NCBI RefSeq assembly: GCF_003952165.1
Contig: NZ_RXFT01000003.1
Location: 310,001-374,000 of the forward strand
DNA length: 64,000 bases
Reading direction: 5' to 3'
Source of the DNA: Variovorax guangxiensis
Lineage (GTDB): Bacteria; Pseudomonadota; Gammaproteobacteria; Burkholderiales; Burkholderiaceae_C
Of the stretch, positions 1-8,163 are shown piece after piece (the first letter of the stretch is position 1; every line of letters begins with the position of its first letter). The notes below the pieces were generated by a model, which did not search any database, was not told the DNA's origin, and saw only the letters and a program-made list of their open reading frames with translations. A program made the position numbers and the translations under genes.

Positions 1-285
1 GGCGATGGCCTCGATGACGAGGTCGCACTCGGCGAGCTTGTCGAGGTTGTCGTCGTAGTTGGCCTGCTCGATCAGCACGGCGTCGGCCACGTCGCCCAGC
101 GGCGCGGGCTTGAGCTTCTTGAGGTTGTCGATGGCGCGCGTGACGATGCCGTTCTTCGGGCCTTCCTTGGCCGCCAGGTCGAACAGCACGACAGGCACGC
201 GCACGTTGACGAGGTGGGCCGCGATCTGCGCGCCCATCACGCCGGCGCCGAGCACGGCGACCTTCTTCACTTGAAATCGGGACAT
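1..285 (-). CDS. 3-hydroxyacyl-CoA dehydrogenase, N-terminal part (cut by window edge)
   Basis: Only the first 95 codons are present; the gene runs off the left edge. The start at 285 opens with a short leader and then a Rossmann fold whose G-A-G-V-M-G motif lies at residues 13-18, the NAD-binding signature of FadB/FadJ-type 3-hydroxyacyl-CoA dehydrogenases. The later D-L-V-I-E-A segment also matches this family. The enzyme should oxidise 3-hydroxyacyl-CoA to 3-ketoacyl-CoA in beta-oxidation. It sits downstream of the acyl-CoA dehydrogenase and the DUF2147 gene on the same strand, so it is probably the last visible gene of a fatty-acid operon. Whether a crotonase domain is fused at the C-terminus cannot be seen. 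Confidence 0.88.
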   Translation of the reverse strand, partial: MSRFQVKKVAVLGAGVMGAQIAAHLVNVRVPVVLFDLAAKEGPKNGIVTRAIDNLKKLKPAPLGDVADAVLIEQANYDDNLDKLAECDLVIEAIA

Positions 286-321
286 GTTGATTGGTGTGTG
301 TTGTGGGAAACCGTGCGCCGC

Positions 322-765
322 TTACTGCACGCGGTTCCAGGTTTGGGTGCGCCAGAACGGGCCAAGGTAGCCGCGCACTTCGAGCTTCTTGCCGCCATCG
401 ACGGGCGTGAAGCTCGCGCGGTATTCCTTGCCGTTCTCGGGGTCGAGGATCTTTCCGCCTTCCCAGACGTCCTTGCCCTCGGCCTTCTTGCCGCCGCGGA
501 TGATCTCCAGGCCCGCGATGGGCTTGCCCTTGCGGTCGTCGCTGCATTCCTCGCAGACCGCGTCGGGCTTGGTGTCCTTCTTCAGCGACTTCTCGATGCG
601 CCCGAGCAGGGCACCGTTGGCTTCTGCGATGCGAATCTCGGCCTTGACCTCGCCGGTCTTGTCATCGACGTTGCGCCACAGGCCCACCGGCGTGACGCCC
701 GCGCCTTGCGCCATGGCGGAGGCGGCGGTGACGGTGAACAGGACGGCTGCAAGCGTTGCTTTCAT
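322..765 (-). CDS. Exported DUF2147 domain protein
   Basis: This 147-residue protein begins with a typical Sec signal peptide: a Lys at position 3, a hydrophobic core, and an A-M-A cleavage site near residue 19. The mature part carries the DUF2147 pattern: a G-L-W-R start, a Gly-rich I-x-G-L centre and a C-terminal R-G-Y-L-G-P-F-W-R-T-Q-x-W block. DUF2147 proteins are small secreted beta-rich proteins of unknown function that often accompany beta-oxidation genes in Comamonadaceae. A Cys-x2-Cys pair near residues 71-74 could form a disulfide. It lies between the acyl-CoA dehydrogenase and the hydroxyacyl-CoA dehydrogenase on the same strand and is probably cotranscribed with them. Confidence 0.85.
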   Translation of the reverse strand: MKATLAAVLFTVTAASAMAQGAGVTPVGLWRNVDDKTGEVKAEIRIAEANGALLGRIEKSLKKDTKPDAVCEECSDDRKGKPIAGLEIIRGGKKAEGKDVWEGGKILDPENGKEYRASFTPVDGGKKLEVRGYLGPFWRTQTWNRVQ

Positions 766-809
766 GAGCGGCTCCAGGTTGGGTGTCGGTTGAGGAAGGA
801 CTCTCGGCT

Positions 810-2606
810 TCAGGCCAGTGCAGCCTCGGTGTCCATCAGCACCTTGCTGCCGGCGCGCGCGGTGCGCATCAGCGTCGCGGTCTCGGGGAACAGCTTGGCG
901 AAGTAGAAGCGCGCGGTCTGCAGCTTGCCGACGTAGAAGGGGTCGGTGTTGCCGGCGGCGATCTCGCGCAGCGCGACCTGCGCCATGCGGGCGAACAGGT
1001 AGCCGAACACGAAGTGGCCGGCCACGCGCAGGTAGTCGACGGCGGCGGCGCCCACTTCGTCGGGGTTCTGGAAACCCTTGAAGCCGATCTCGGTCGTGAA
1101 CTTGGTGAGCTGGTCGCCCAGGCCGGCGATGGGGTTGATGAACTCGGCCATCTTCTCGTTCACGCCTTCTTCCTCCACCAGCTTCGCGACGAGCTTGCCG
1201 AACTTCTTGAGCGACGCGCCGTTGTTGCCCAGCACCTTGCGGCCCAGCAGGTCCAGCGACTGGATGGTGTTGGTGCCTTCATAGATCATGTTGATGCGGT
1301 TGTCGCGCACGAACTGCTCCATGCCCCATTCCTTGATGAAGCCATGGCCGCCGAACACCTGCATGCAGGCGTTGGTGGAGATGTGGCCGTTGTCGGTGAT
1401 GAAGGCCTTGACGATGGGGGTCAGCAGCGCGACCAGCTCGCCGGAGTCCTTGCGCACCTTCTCGTCGGGGTGGTTGTGTTCCTTGTCGAGCAGCAGCGTG
1501 CAGAAGATCTGCAGCGCGCGGCCGCCTTCGGCATAGGCCTTGGCCGTGAGCAGCATCTTGCGCACGTCGGGGTGCACGATGATGGGGTCGGCTTCCTTGT
1601 CCTTGGCCTTCACGCCCGAGAGCGAACGCATCTGGATGCGGTCCTTGGCGTAGGCCAGCGCGTTCTGGTAGGCCACTTCCGTCAGGCCCAGCGACTGGTT
1701 GCCCACGCCCAGGCGGGCGGCGTTCATCATCACGAACATCGCGGCCAGGCCCTTGTTGGGCTCGCCAACCATGGTGCCGGTGGCGCCTTCGATCACGATC
1801 TGCGCGGTGGCGTTGCCGTGGATGCCCATCTTGTGCTCCAGGCCAGCGCAGAAGATCGGGTTGCGCTCGCCCAGCGAGCCGTCGGCCTTGACCTTGAACT
1901 TCGGCACCACGAACAGGCTGATGCCCTTGCTGCCCTTGGGCGCGTCGGGAAGACGGGCCAGCACCAGGTGGATGATGTTGCTGGTCATGTCGTGCTCGCC
2001 GGCCGAGATGAAGATCTTGTTGCCGGTGATGCGGTAGGTGCCGTCGGGCTGCGGCTCGGCCTTGGTGCGCAGCAGGCCCAGGTCGGTGCCGCAGTGCGGC
2101 TCGGTCAGGCACATGGTGCCGGTCCATTCGCCGCTGGTGAGCTTGGGCAGGTAGGTCTTCTTCTGCTCGTCGGTGCCGTGGGCGGCGAGCGCCTCGTAGG
2201 CGCCGTGCGAGAGGCCGGGGTACATGGTCCAGGCCTGGTTGGCGCTGTTGAGCATCTCGAACAGGCACTGGTTCACCACGAAGGGCAGGCCCTGGCCGCC
2301 GAAGGCCGGGTCGCACGACAGGGCGGGCCAGCCGCCTTCGACGTACTTGGCGTAGGCGTCCTTGAAGCCCTTGGGGGTCTTCACTTCATGCGTGGTCTTG
2401 TCGAGCGTGCAGCCTTCCTCGTCGCCGCTGATGTTGAGCGGGAAGGTCACTTCGGCGGCGAACTTGCCGGCTTCCTCGATCACCGCGTTGATGGTGTCGG
2501 CGTCGGTCTCGGCATGGGCCGGAAGCGCCTTGAGCTCCTCGGCGACGTTGAGCACTTCGTGCAGCACGAACTGCATGTCGCGTACGGGGGGGTTGTAGGT
2601 AGGCAT
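810..2606 (-). CDS. Acyl-CoA dehydrogenase, long form with extra N- and C-terminal domains
   Basis: At 598 residues this is the large acyl-CoA dehydrogenase type, with an extra N-terminal domain before the usual N-terminal, middle and C-terminal ACAD domains and an added C-terminal extension. Family-typical stretches are visible: C-L-T-E-P-x-C-G-T-D in the flavin-binding middle domain, G-G-H-G-F-I-K-E-W-G, and M-I-Y-E-G-T-N-T-I-Q, whose Glu is the expected catalytic base. It should oxidise an acyl-CoA to the 2-enoyl-CoA using FAD. The family includes DmdC-type methylmercaptopropionyl-CoA dehydrogenases, so the chain length and nature of the substrate are open. It follows the TetR gene by 69 bases and is probably controlled by it. 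Confidence 0.92.
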   Translation of the reverse strand: MPTYNPPVRDMQFVLHEVLNVAEELKALPAHAETDADTINAVIEEAGKFAAEVTFPLNISGDEEGCTLDKTTHEVKTPKGFKDAYAKYVEGGWPALSCDPAFGGQGLPFVVNQCLFEMLNSANQAWTMYPGLSHGAYEALAAHGTDEQKKTYLPKLTSGEWTGTMCLTEPHCGTDLGLLRTKAEPQPDGTYRITGNKIFISAGEHDMTSNIIHLVLARLPDAPKGSKGISLFVVPKFKVKADGSLGERNPIFCAGLEHKMGIHGNATAQIVIEGATGTMVGEPNKGLAAMFVMMNAARLGVGNQSLGLTEVAYQNALAYAKDRIQMRSLSGVKAKDKEADPIIVHPDVRKMLLTAKAYAEGGRALQIFCTLLLDKEHNHPDEKVRKDSGELVALLTPIVKAFITDNGHISTNACMQVFGGHGFIKEWGMEQFVRDNRINMIYEGTNTIQSLDLLGRKVLGNNGASLKKFGKLVAKLVEEEGVNEKMAEFINPIAGLGDQLTKFTTEIGFKGFQNPDEVGAAAVDYLRVAGHFVFGYLFARMAQVALREIAAGNTDPFYVGKLQTARFYFAKLFPETATLMRTARAGSKVLMDTEAALA

Positions 2607-2675
2607 CCGGAACTCTCCTGGTCGAAGCTAGATAGAAAAAAGAAAAGGGAAAACGGAACGGGCCGCGCGCGCGGG

Positions 2676-3359
2676 TCAGCGCACGGTCTTGAGGCGGCGC
2701 GATGCGGCGGCCGCTTCGGGCTTGGGCGCATCGGGCGTGGCGGCGCGCGCGAGGATGTTGTCGAAGCCGACGTTGGCGCGGCCGATGGAGCCGGGCACCT
2801 GCAGGAAGCGGGCCTCGTAGTGCAGCGCGAGGATCAGGCCGTGGATCTCGAACGCCAGCTGGCGTTCGTCGGCGTCGGCGCGCAGGTGGCCTTCGCTCTG
2901 CGACTGGACGATGGCGCGCAGCACGGCCGCCTGCCAGATGCTGACCGACTCGACCAGCGCATCGCGCACCGGGCCCGGGCGGTCGTCGAATTCGGAGGCG
3001 CCGCTGATGTAGATGCAGCCCGAGTCGATCTCGGTCGAGGTGCGCTTCATCCAGTTGGCGAACATGGCGCGCAGGCGCGGCAGGCCGCGCGGCGCCTTCA
3101 GTGCGGGGAAGAACACTTCCTGCTCGAAGCGCGCGTGGTATTCGCGCACCACCGAGATCTGGAGCTCCTCGCGCGAGCCGAAGTGGGCGAAGACGCCCGA
3201 CTTGCTCATCTTGGTGATTTCGGCCACGGCGCCGATCGACAGCCCTTCGAGGCCGATCTGCGCGGCCAGCGCCAGCGCCGCATCGACGATGACGGCCTTG
3301 GTCTGCTGCCCTTTCTGGGCGGCGCGCGCGGGCTTGGCGGGAACGGCTGTTGCGGTCAT
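2676..3359 (-). CDS. TetR/AcrR family regulator of the acyl-CoA dehydrogenase operon
   Basis: The protein has an N-terminal TetR helix-turn-helix (residues about 20-65, including the G-V-F-A-H-F-G-S-R-E-E-L recognition region) and a variable C-terminal ligand domain. The start at 3359 is chosen because a GGAA element precedes it and because the alternative start at 3377 would fall inside a 28-base palindrome. That palindrome just upstream is the likely operator for autoregulation and control of the acyl-CoA dehydrogenase that follows. By analogy with other TetR regulators of fatty-acid degradation, the ligand is probably an acyl-CoA; this is inference from context. Confidence 0.88.
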   Translation of the reverse strand: MTATAVPAKPARAAQKGQQTKAVIVDAALALAAQIGLEGLSIGAVAEITKMSKSGVFAHFGSREELQISVVREYHARFEQEVFFPALKAPRGLPRLRAMFANWMKRTSTEIDSGCIYISGASEFDDRPGPVRDALVESVSIWQAAVLRAIVQSQSEGHLRADADERQLAFEIHGLILALHYEARFLQVPGSIGRANVGFDNILARAATPDAPKPEAAAASRRLKTVR

Positions 3360-3373
3360 CGTGGAATTTCCAT

Positions 3374-3401
3374 GCAAAAACGAACGGTCGTTCTATTTTG
3401 C
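3374..3401. promoter_or_regulatory. Putative TetR operator (28-bp imperfect palindrome)
   Basis: The two 14-base arms match at 11 of 14 positions: GCAAAA at the outer ends pairs with TTTTGC, and an inner GAACG-GT-CGTTC core forms the centre. It lies 14 bases upstream of the chosen TetR start codon. The symmetric core and spacing are typical of TetR-family operators. Binding is inferred. Confidence 0.6.
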
Positions 3402-3426
3402 AGGCCTTTCCACCCGAGGCCGCGAA

Positions 3427-3451
3427 TTGACCTTCAGTTGTTGAAGGTTAA
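3427..3451. promoter_or_regulatory. 25-bp inverted repeat between SDR and TetR genes
   Basis: TTGACCTTCA and TGAAGGTTAA flank a five-base centre (GTTGT) and match at 9 of 10 positions. It lies about 70 bases upstream of the TetR start, just outside the TetR-type palindrome. No T-run follows on either strand, so it is not an intrinsic terminator. It could be a binding site for a second, unidentified regulator. Confidence 0.4.
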
Positions 3452-3512
3452 TCGAGGCGGATCGGACCGCCATCGGGTCCGTCCCGCATCTCTCTCATGC
3501 TTTCAGGCCGGC

Positions 3513-4271
3513 TCAAAACTCCTGCGACACGGGTCGCAGCACGACCTCGTTGATGTCCACGTCGGCCGGCTGCTCCACCGCGTAGACCACGGCGCGCGCC
3601 ACCGAATCGGCCGGGATCTGGTTGGCCTCGTAGAAGGCCTTCACGCCGGCGGCGCTCTCGGCGTCGGTGCTGCCATGCTTGAGCTCCGACTCCACCGCGC
3701 CAGGCGAGACGATGGTCACGCGCACGCCGCTGTTGCCCACCTCCACGCGCAGGCCCTCGGAGATGGCGCGCACCGCGTACTTGGTCGCGCTGTAGACGGT
3801 GCCGATCGGCGTGAACACCTTCAGCCCCGCGATGGACGCCACGTTGACGATGTGCCCGCTGCCCTGCGCCTGCATGCGCGGCAGCACCGCGGCGATGCCG
3901 TAGAGCACGCCCTTGATGTTGACGTCGATGGTGCGGTCCCATTCGTCGACCTTCAGCTTGTGGATGGGCGACAGCGGCATCACGCCTGCGTTGTTGACCA
4001 GCACGTCGATGCGGCCGAAGGCCTCGACGGTGGCCTGGGCGAGCTTCTCGAGGTCGGCGCGCTTCGCCACGTCGGTGGCCACGGCGATGGCTTCGCCGCC
4101 GGCTTCGCGGATCTCGGCGACGAGCTTGTCGAGCCGCTCGGTACGGCGCGCCGCCAGCACCACCTTCGCGCCGCGCGCCGCCAGGTGGCGCGCGGTCGAT
4201 TCGCCCAGCCCGCTGCTCGCGCCGGTGACGATGGCGACCTTGCCCTTGATGTTGTCTTGAACGGATGTCAT
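3513..4271 (-). CDS. Short-chain dehydrogenase/reductase (SDR)
   Basis: This 252-residue protein is a classical SDR. The cofactor motif T-G-A-S-S-G-L-G is at residues 16-23, N-N-A-G at 93-96, the catalytic Ser near 146, and Tyr160 with Lys164 in Y-S-A-T-K. An Ala-Arg-Arg stretch after the second beta strand favours NADP(H). Such enzymes interconvert alcohols and ketones; the substrate cannot be read from sequence. It is transcribed divergently from a LysR regulator, with 111 bases between the two start codons, so it is the likely target of that regulator. It ends 153 bases before the TetR start and may be a separate unit. Confidence 0.9.
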   Translation of the reverse strand: MTSVQDNIKGKVAIVTGASSGLGESTARHLAARGAKVVLAARRTERLDKLVAEIREAGGEAIAVATDVAKRADLEKLAQATVEAFGRIDVLVNNAGVMPLSPIHKLKVDEWDRTIDVNIKGVLYGIAAVLPRMQAQGSGHIVNVASIAGLKVFTPIGTVYSATKYAVRAISEGLRVEVGNSGVRVTIVSPGAVESELKHGSTDAESAAGVKAFYEANQIPADSVARAVVYAVEQPADVDINEVVLRPVSQEF

Positions 4272-4382
4272 GGAGAGATTCCTTTCGCGGTGTGTTGAAG
4301 AAGTGCATGCAGTGTGGAAAATCCATGCGTTCCAGTAAATGAAACTCTGGCGACTTCAGAATTCCCAACTGAGGAACACTCC

Positions 4383-5270
4383 ATGTCCAACCGCCTCGAA
4401 GCGCTGCGCGTCTTCTTCACCGCCGCCGATGCCTCCAATTTCCGCGAGGCGGCCGTGCGACTTTCGGTGTCGCCGCAGGTGGTGACGCGCGCGGTGCGCG
4501 AGCTCGAGGAAGAACTGGGCGAGCCGCTCTTCCACCGCAGCACGCGCGGCGTGCAGCTCACCGATTTCGGGCGGCAGCTCGCGCAGCGCGCGCGTGCGGC
4601 GGTGGGCGGCGTCGACGCGCTGTTCCACCGCACCGACCGGCGCGCGCTGTCGCAGCATGCGGGCACGGTGCGCGTGACCGCACCCAACGTGTTCGGCCGC
4701 CGGCTGATCCCGCAGGCGCTGGCGCCCATGCTGGCCGGGCACCCCGGCCTGGTGCTCGACCTGCGGCTGTCGGAAAGCCATGCCGACGTGGTCGACGAGC
4801 AGATCGACATCGGCGTGCGCGCTGGCCCCATCCGAGATGCGCGCTTCGTCGCCCGCACGGTCGGCAGGATGCGCCTCTACGTGGTGGCGACGCCCGCGCT
4901 GATCGAGCGCACCGGCATTCCGGAGAGCCTCGATGCGCTGCCCGACTTTCCGCTCACTGCGCTGATGGACCGCAGCTCGGGCCGCCCATGGTCGTGGTTC
5001 TTCAGCAAGGGGCGGCAGGTACCGATCGCCGCGCCCGCCTTCCTCACCGACGACGTCGATGCCGAATGCGCGGCAGTGCGCGCGGGCCTGGGCTTCGGCC
5101 AGCTCGTGGCCCCGCTGGCCGAGCCCCTGCTGCAGTCGGGCGAGCTCGTGGAGGTGCTGGAGGCCGAGGCGCCGGAGCCCTGGCCGATCCATGTCTACCG
5201 CTCGCAGCGCGCACCGGTTCCGGCGCGCGTGCGGCTGGTGTACGACGAGCTGATCCGCGTGCTGCGCTGA
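4383..5270 (+). CDS. LysR family transcriptional regulator
   Basis: The start at 4383 is preceded by GAGGAA at a good distance and gives a 295-residue protein, the usual LysR length. Residues 1-60 form the winged helix-turn-helix (F-R-E-A-A-V-R-L-S-V-S-P-Q-V-V-T-R-A-V-R-E-L), with L-F-H-R-S-T-R-G at its end. The remainder is the periplasmic-binding-protein-like effector domain. It is divergent from the SDR gene and probably controls it and itself; the effector is unknown. Its stop codon is 12 bases from the convergent end of the lyase gene. Confidence 0.92.
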   Translation: MSNRLEALRVFFTAADASNFREAAVRLSVSPQVVTRAVRELEEELGEPLFHRSTRGVQLTDFGRQLAQRARAAVGGVDALFHRTDRRALSQHAGTVRVTAPNVFGRRLIPQALAPMLAGHPGLVLDLRLSESHADVVDEQIDIGVRAGPIRDARFVARTVGRMRLYVVATPALIERTGIPESLDALPDFPLTALMDRSSGRPWSWFFSKGRQVPIAAPAFLTDDVDAECAAVRAGLGFGQLVAPLAEPLLQSGELVEVLEAEAPEPWPIHVYRSQRAPVPARVRLVYDELIRVLR

Positions 5271-5282
5271 GGCGGCTACCGG

Positions 5283-6146
5283 CTACTCGTACTTGCGGCC
5301 TTCGCGCATCAGCTCGGGCGTGCCGATCACTTCGTTGAGCGCATCGAAGTCCAGCATCTGCGCCCGCCATGGCTGCGTGGTGCGGTGCCGGTGCAGGCTC
5401 GCGTAGTAGCCCTGCAGCGTGTGCACCACCGCGCGCGCCGTGCCGCCGGGGAAGATGGCGATGCGAAAGCCGTGGCGCTGCAGCGCATCGGCGTCCTGGA
5501 TGGGCGTCTTGCCGCCTTCGACCATGTTGGCCAAGAGCGGCACGCGATGCGCGAAGCGGCTGCAGGCGGCGTCCATCTGCTCGGGTGAGCGCAGCGCCTC
5601 GATGAACAGGGCGTCCACGCCGCATTCGAGGTACGCCTCGGCGCGGTCGAGCGCGGCCTCCAGGCCTTCGACCGCCACCGCGTCGGTGCGCGCGAGGATC
5701 AGGGTGTCGCTGGAAGCGCGCGCGTCCAGCGCTGCCTTGAGCTTGCCGACCATCTCGCGCTCGGGCACCACGGCCTTGCCGTCGAGGTGCCCGCAGCGCT
5801 TGGGAAAAGTCTGGTCCTCGATCTGCACCATCGCCGCGCCTGCGCGCTCGAAGCCGCGCACGGTGCGCTGCGTGTTCAGCGCGTTGCCGAAGCCGGTGTC
5901 CGCATCGACGATCACCGGCAGGTCCACCCGCTCGGTGATGCGTGCCAGCGTGTCGGCCACTTCGGTGAAGGTGGTCAGGCCGATGTCGGAGCGGCCCAGC
6001 CGGGTGTAGGCGATGGAGGCGCCCGACAGGTAGAGCGCCTCGAAGCCGGCCTGCTCGGCCACCAGCGCGCTCAGCGCGTCGTACACGCCGGGCGCCAGCA
6101 CGATGTCGTTGCGCGCGAGCCGGGTCTTGAAGTCATGGGTCGTCAT
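5283..6146 (-). CDS. Isocitrate lyase/PEP mutase superfamily C-C lyase
   Basis: The 287-residue protein shows the family hallmarks D-A-D-T-G-F-G (residues 81-87, Mg binding) and K-R-C-G-H (116-120, catalytic loop). Members cleave or rearrange 2-hydroxy- or 2-oxo-dicarboxylates: methylisocitrate lyase, 2,3-dimethylmalate lyase, oxaloacetate decarboxylase, phosphonopyruvate hydrolase. An intact KRCGH loop argues for a true lyase or hydrolase. It is the last gene of the long operon and overlaps the flavoprotein gene by four bases (ATGA). With the LeuCD-like hydro-lyase upstream, it could cleave a substituted malate into pyruvate or glyoxylate plus a short acid. The exact substrate is not known. 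Confidence 0.88.
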   Translation of the reverse strand: MTTHDFKTRLARNDIVLAPGVYDALSALVAEQAGFEALYLSGASIAYTRLGRSDIGLTTFTEVADTLARITERVDLPVIVDADTGFGNALNTQRTVRGFERAGAAMVQIEDQTFPKRCGHLDGKAVVPEREMVGKLKAALDARASSDTLILARTDAVAVEGLEAALDRAEAYLECGVDALFIEALRSPEQMDAACSRFAHRVPLLANMVEGGKTPIQDADALQRHGFRIAIFPGGTARAVVHTLQGYYASLHRHRTTQPWRAQMLDFDALNEVIGTPELMREGRKYE

Positions 6147-7552
6147 GCGGACGCCTCCTTGTGTCCAACGAGTGCGGCGGCGGTACGCGCCGCGATGTAG
6201 CCGCCGGCGACGGCGCTCAGCAGGCCGTTGCCGGAGAGATAGCCCCACACCGCGTCCCCCGACACGCCGCCGGCCGCACCACCTGCGGCCAGCAGGTTGG
6301 GCAGCGGCGTGCCGTCCTGGCGCAGCACGCGCATGTCGGGGGCGGTGTCGAGGCCGCCCTGGGTATGGAAGAGTGCGCCGGTCACCTTGACGGCGAAGTA
6401 CGGCGCTTCGAGCCCGCGCGCGAACACGCGGCCATCGGGCGCGGCGCCGTCGCGCATCGCGTCGAGCGTGGCCTGCAGCACAGGGGCCTCGCAGCCGATG
6501 CATTCGGCCAGCGCGGCCACCGAGTCGCAGCGGCGCAGCGCGCCGGCCGCCTCGGCCTCGCAGAAATCGGGGAAGCCGCGCGCCAGGGCGAGCAACGGCG
6601 TGTCGAACACGTTCCAGGCAATGCCGCCCGGCTGCGCAAGCACGTGCACCGCGGCCTCGGAGTAGCCCTGGGTCTCGTCGTGGAAGCGGCGGCCTTCGCA
6701 GTTGAGCTGCACGCCGCCTTCCATCATCACGGCCCAGGACATCAGCGCACCCTGCGGCGTGACCCACGAGCCGTGGCCCTGGTAGCCGCCCAGGTCGCGC
6801 AGCCGTGCGCCCAGCGCGGTTCCCCAGAGGATCGCGCTGCCGTCGTTGCCCACGTGCCCGCCGAAGGCGGCCTCGCCCATCTCGGGCAGCAGCGTGCGAA
6901 CCATCTTCGGGTTGCCGCCGAAGCCGTTGCATGCCAGCAGCAGCGCGTCGCAGCCCAGCGTCTCGCGCCGGCCGTCGGGGCGCAGGTAGTCGATGCCGAT
7001 CACGCGGTCTTGATCGTCGAGCACCAGCGTGTCGACCACGGCCTGCGTCAGCACGGGGATGCCCGCCGCCTCCACTGCCGCCAGCAGCGCCGCCATGAGC
7101 GCGGCGCCGGTCTTCTGCGGCAGCGAATGCATGCGGTGCACGCTGTGCCCGGGATAGAGAAAGCCGTCGAGCAGCATCCACTCGAGGCCGTGGCGCGCCT
7201 GAAGCGCATCGAGCGCGGGGCCGATGGCGCCGGCATACGCCTCGACCAGCGCAGGCGCAGCGCGGCCGTGCGCCTTGGCCTGGATGTCGGCCGCGAAGCG
7301 CCCGGCGCTGTCGCCGGCCACTCCGTGCTCGCGCTGCGTGCGCGTGCCAGGTGCGGGAATGAAGCCCGACGAGAGCGCGGTCGATCCGTTCGGCAGCGCA
7401 TCGCGCTCCAGCACCACGCAGTTGACACCGGTGTCGGCCAGCATCAGCGCCGCAGTGAGCCCGCAGGCTCCGCCGCCGACGATGGCCACCGGCACGTGCA
7501 CCTCGGCTTCCACCTTCGCGGCACGCCGGACAGTTCTTTGAGGCTCGTTCAT
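6143..7552 (-). CDS. FAD-dependent oxidoreductase, fumarate reductase/3-ketosteroid dehydrogenase-like
   Basis: In this 469-residue protein the FAD-binding V-G-G-G-A-C-G motif is near residues 24-30. The C-terminal L-L-A-A-G-G-A-A-G-G-V-S-G-D block closes the FAD site as in flavoprotein subunits of fumarate reductase and in ketosteroid dehydrogenases. An H-T-Q-G-G stretch resembles the fumarate reductase active-site H-T-x-G-G. It should reduce or introduce a C-C double bond next to a carbonyl or carboxylate. It is translationally coupled (four-base overlaps) to the isochorismatase-fold gene before it and the lyase gene after it, so it probably acts in the same pathway. The substrate is unknown. 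Confidence 0.83.
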   Translation of the reverse strand: MNEPQRTVRRAAKVEAEVHVPVAIVGGGACGLTAALMLADTGVNCVVLERDALPNGSTALSSGFIPAPGTRTQREHGVAGDSAGRFAADIQAKAHGRAAPALVEAYAGAIGPALDALQARHGLEWMLLDGFLYPGHSVHRMHSLPQKTGAALMAALLAAVEAAGIPVLTQAVVDTLVLDDQDRVIGIDYLRPDGRRETLGCDALLLACNGFGGNPKMVRTLLPEMGEAAFGGHVGNDGSAILWGTALGARLRDLGGYQGHGSWVTPQGALMSWAVMMEGGVQLNCEGRRFHDETQGYSEAAVHVLAQPGGIAWNVFDTPLLALARGFPDFCEAEAAGALRRCDSVAALAECIGCEAPVLQATLDAMRDGAAPDGRVFARGLEAPYFAVKVTGALFHTQGGLDTAPDMRVLRQDGTPLPNLLAAGGAAGGVSGDAVWGYLSGNGLLSAVAGGYIAARTAAALVGHKEASA

Positions 7553-8163
7553 GCCAGCGACGCGATGAAAGCCGCGCAGTCCGTCACTTCGGCCACGTTG
7601 CGCATGTCGGCCAGCGAGGTGCTGTGGCGCTCCTCGCCGAAGGCCGCGCAGCCGTCGCCGAGCACCAGGGTGCGGTAGTCGCGCATGTGCGCATCGCGCA
7701 CCGTGCTGGCCACGCCGCCGTTGGTGACGATGCCGCACACGGCCACGGTGTCGATGCCCGCGCGGCGCAGCACCCAGTCGAGCTGGGTGTTGAAGAAGGC
7801 CGAGTACGCCACCTTGCTCACGGTGACGTCGACAAGGCCCGCCAGTGCATCGACGTTGGCCTGGCCCCAACTGCCGGGCGCGAAGTCGCCCTTGGCAAGG
7901 TACGGACGCAGCGCCTTCAGGTGCGGCAAGATCATCGGCTCGCCCTTCGCGTCGGGCCACAGCGTGAACTGGCTCGCCACGACCAGTCCGCCGCCCGCCT
8001 TCAGCGCGCGCGCGACGACGGCCACGCGTTCCGGCAGCAGCAGCGCGGGCGGGTTGGCGTCGCCGCCACGCGCGTAGGCGCCATTCGGATGGAGAAAGTC
8101 GTTCTGCAGGTCGACGACGACCAGCGCCGTCTTCGACGGTTGGATCTTCGCACCGGCGCTCAT
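7549..8163 (-). CDS. Isochorismatase-fold hydrolase lacking the family's nucleophilic Cys
   Basis: The 204-residue protein has the isochorismatase/cysteine hydrolase fold: V-V-V-D-L-Q-N-D-F with Asp18, and a Lys at 117 in V-S-K-V-A-Y-S-A-F. The nucleophile loop reads G-I-V-T-N-G-G-V-A-S-T, so the position that is Cys in nicotinamidases, maleamate amidases and N-carbamoylsarcosine amidases (T-N-x-C-V) is Gly150. True isochorismatases also lack that Cys, so the protein may hydrolyse without a covalent thioester, or be non-amidase. It overlaps both neighbours by four bases (hyuA-like upstream, flavoprotein downstream). The context suggested an amidase acting after ring opening, but the missing Cys weakens that. 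Confidence 0.85.
   Translation of the reverse strand: MSAGAKIQPSKTALVVVDLQNDFLHPNGAYARGGDANPPALLLPERVAVVARALKAGGGLVVASQFTLWPDAKGEPMILPHLKALRPYLAKGDFAPGSWGQANVDALAGLVDVTVSKVAYSAFFNTQLDWVLRRAGIDTVAVCGIVTNGGVASTVRDAHMRDYRTLVLGDGCAAFGEERHSTSLADMRNVAEVTDCAAFIASLA

Noticed and set aside
783..4298. Very long plus-strand open frame (over 1100 codons) opposite the acyl-CoA dehydrogenase, TetR and SDR genes
   Set aside because: It is rich in Ala, Gly, His, Arg and Val with no domain, and mirrors the codon structure of the real minus-strand genes. Such frames are common in GC-rich DNA.
4356..4372. TCAG-N9-CTGA as a LysR-type binding box between the SDR and LysR genes
   Set aside because: Short arms, and it touches the LysR ribosome site. 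Similar matches arise by chance.
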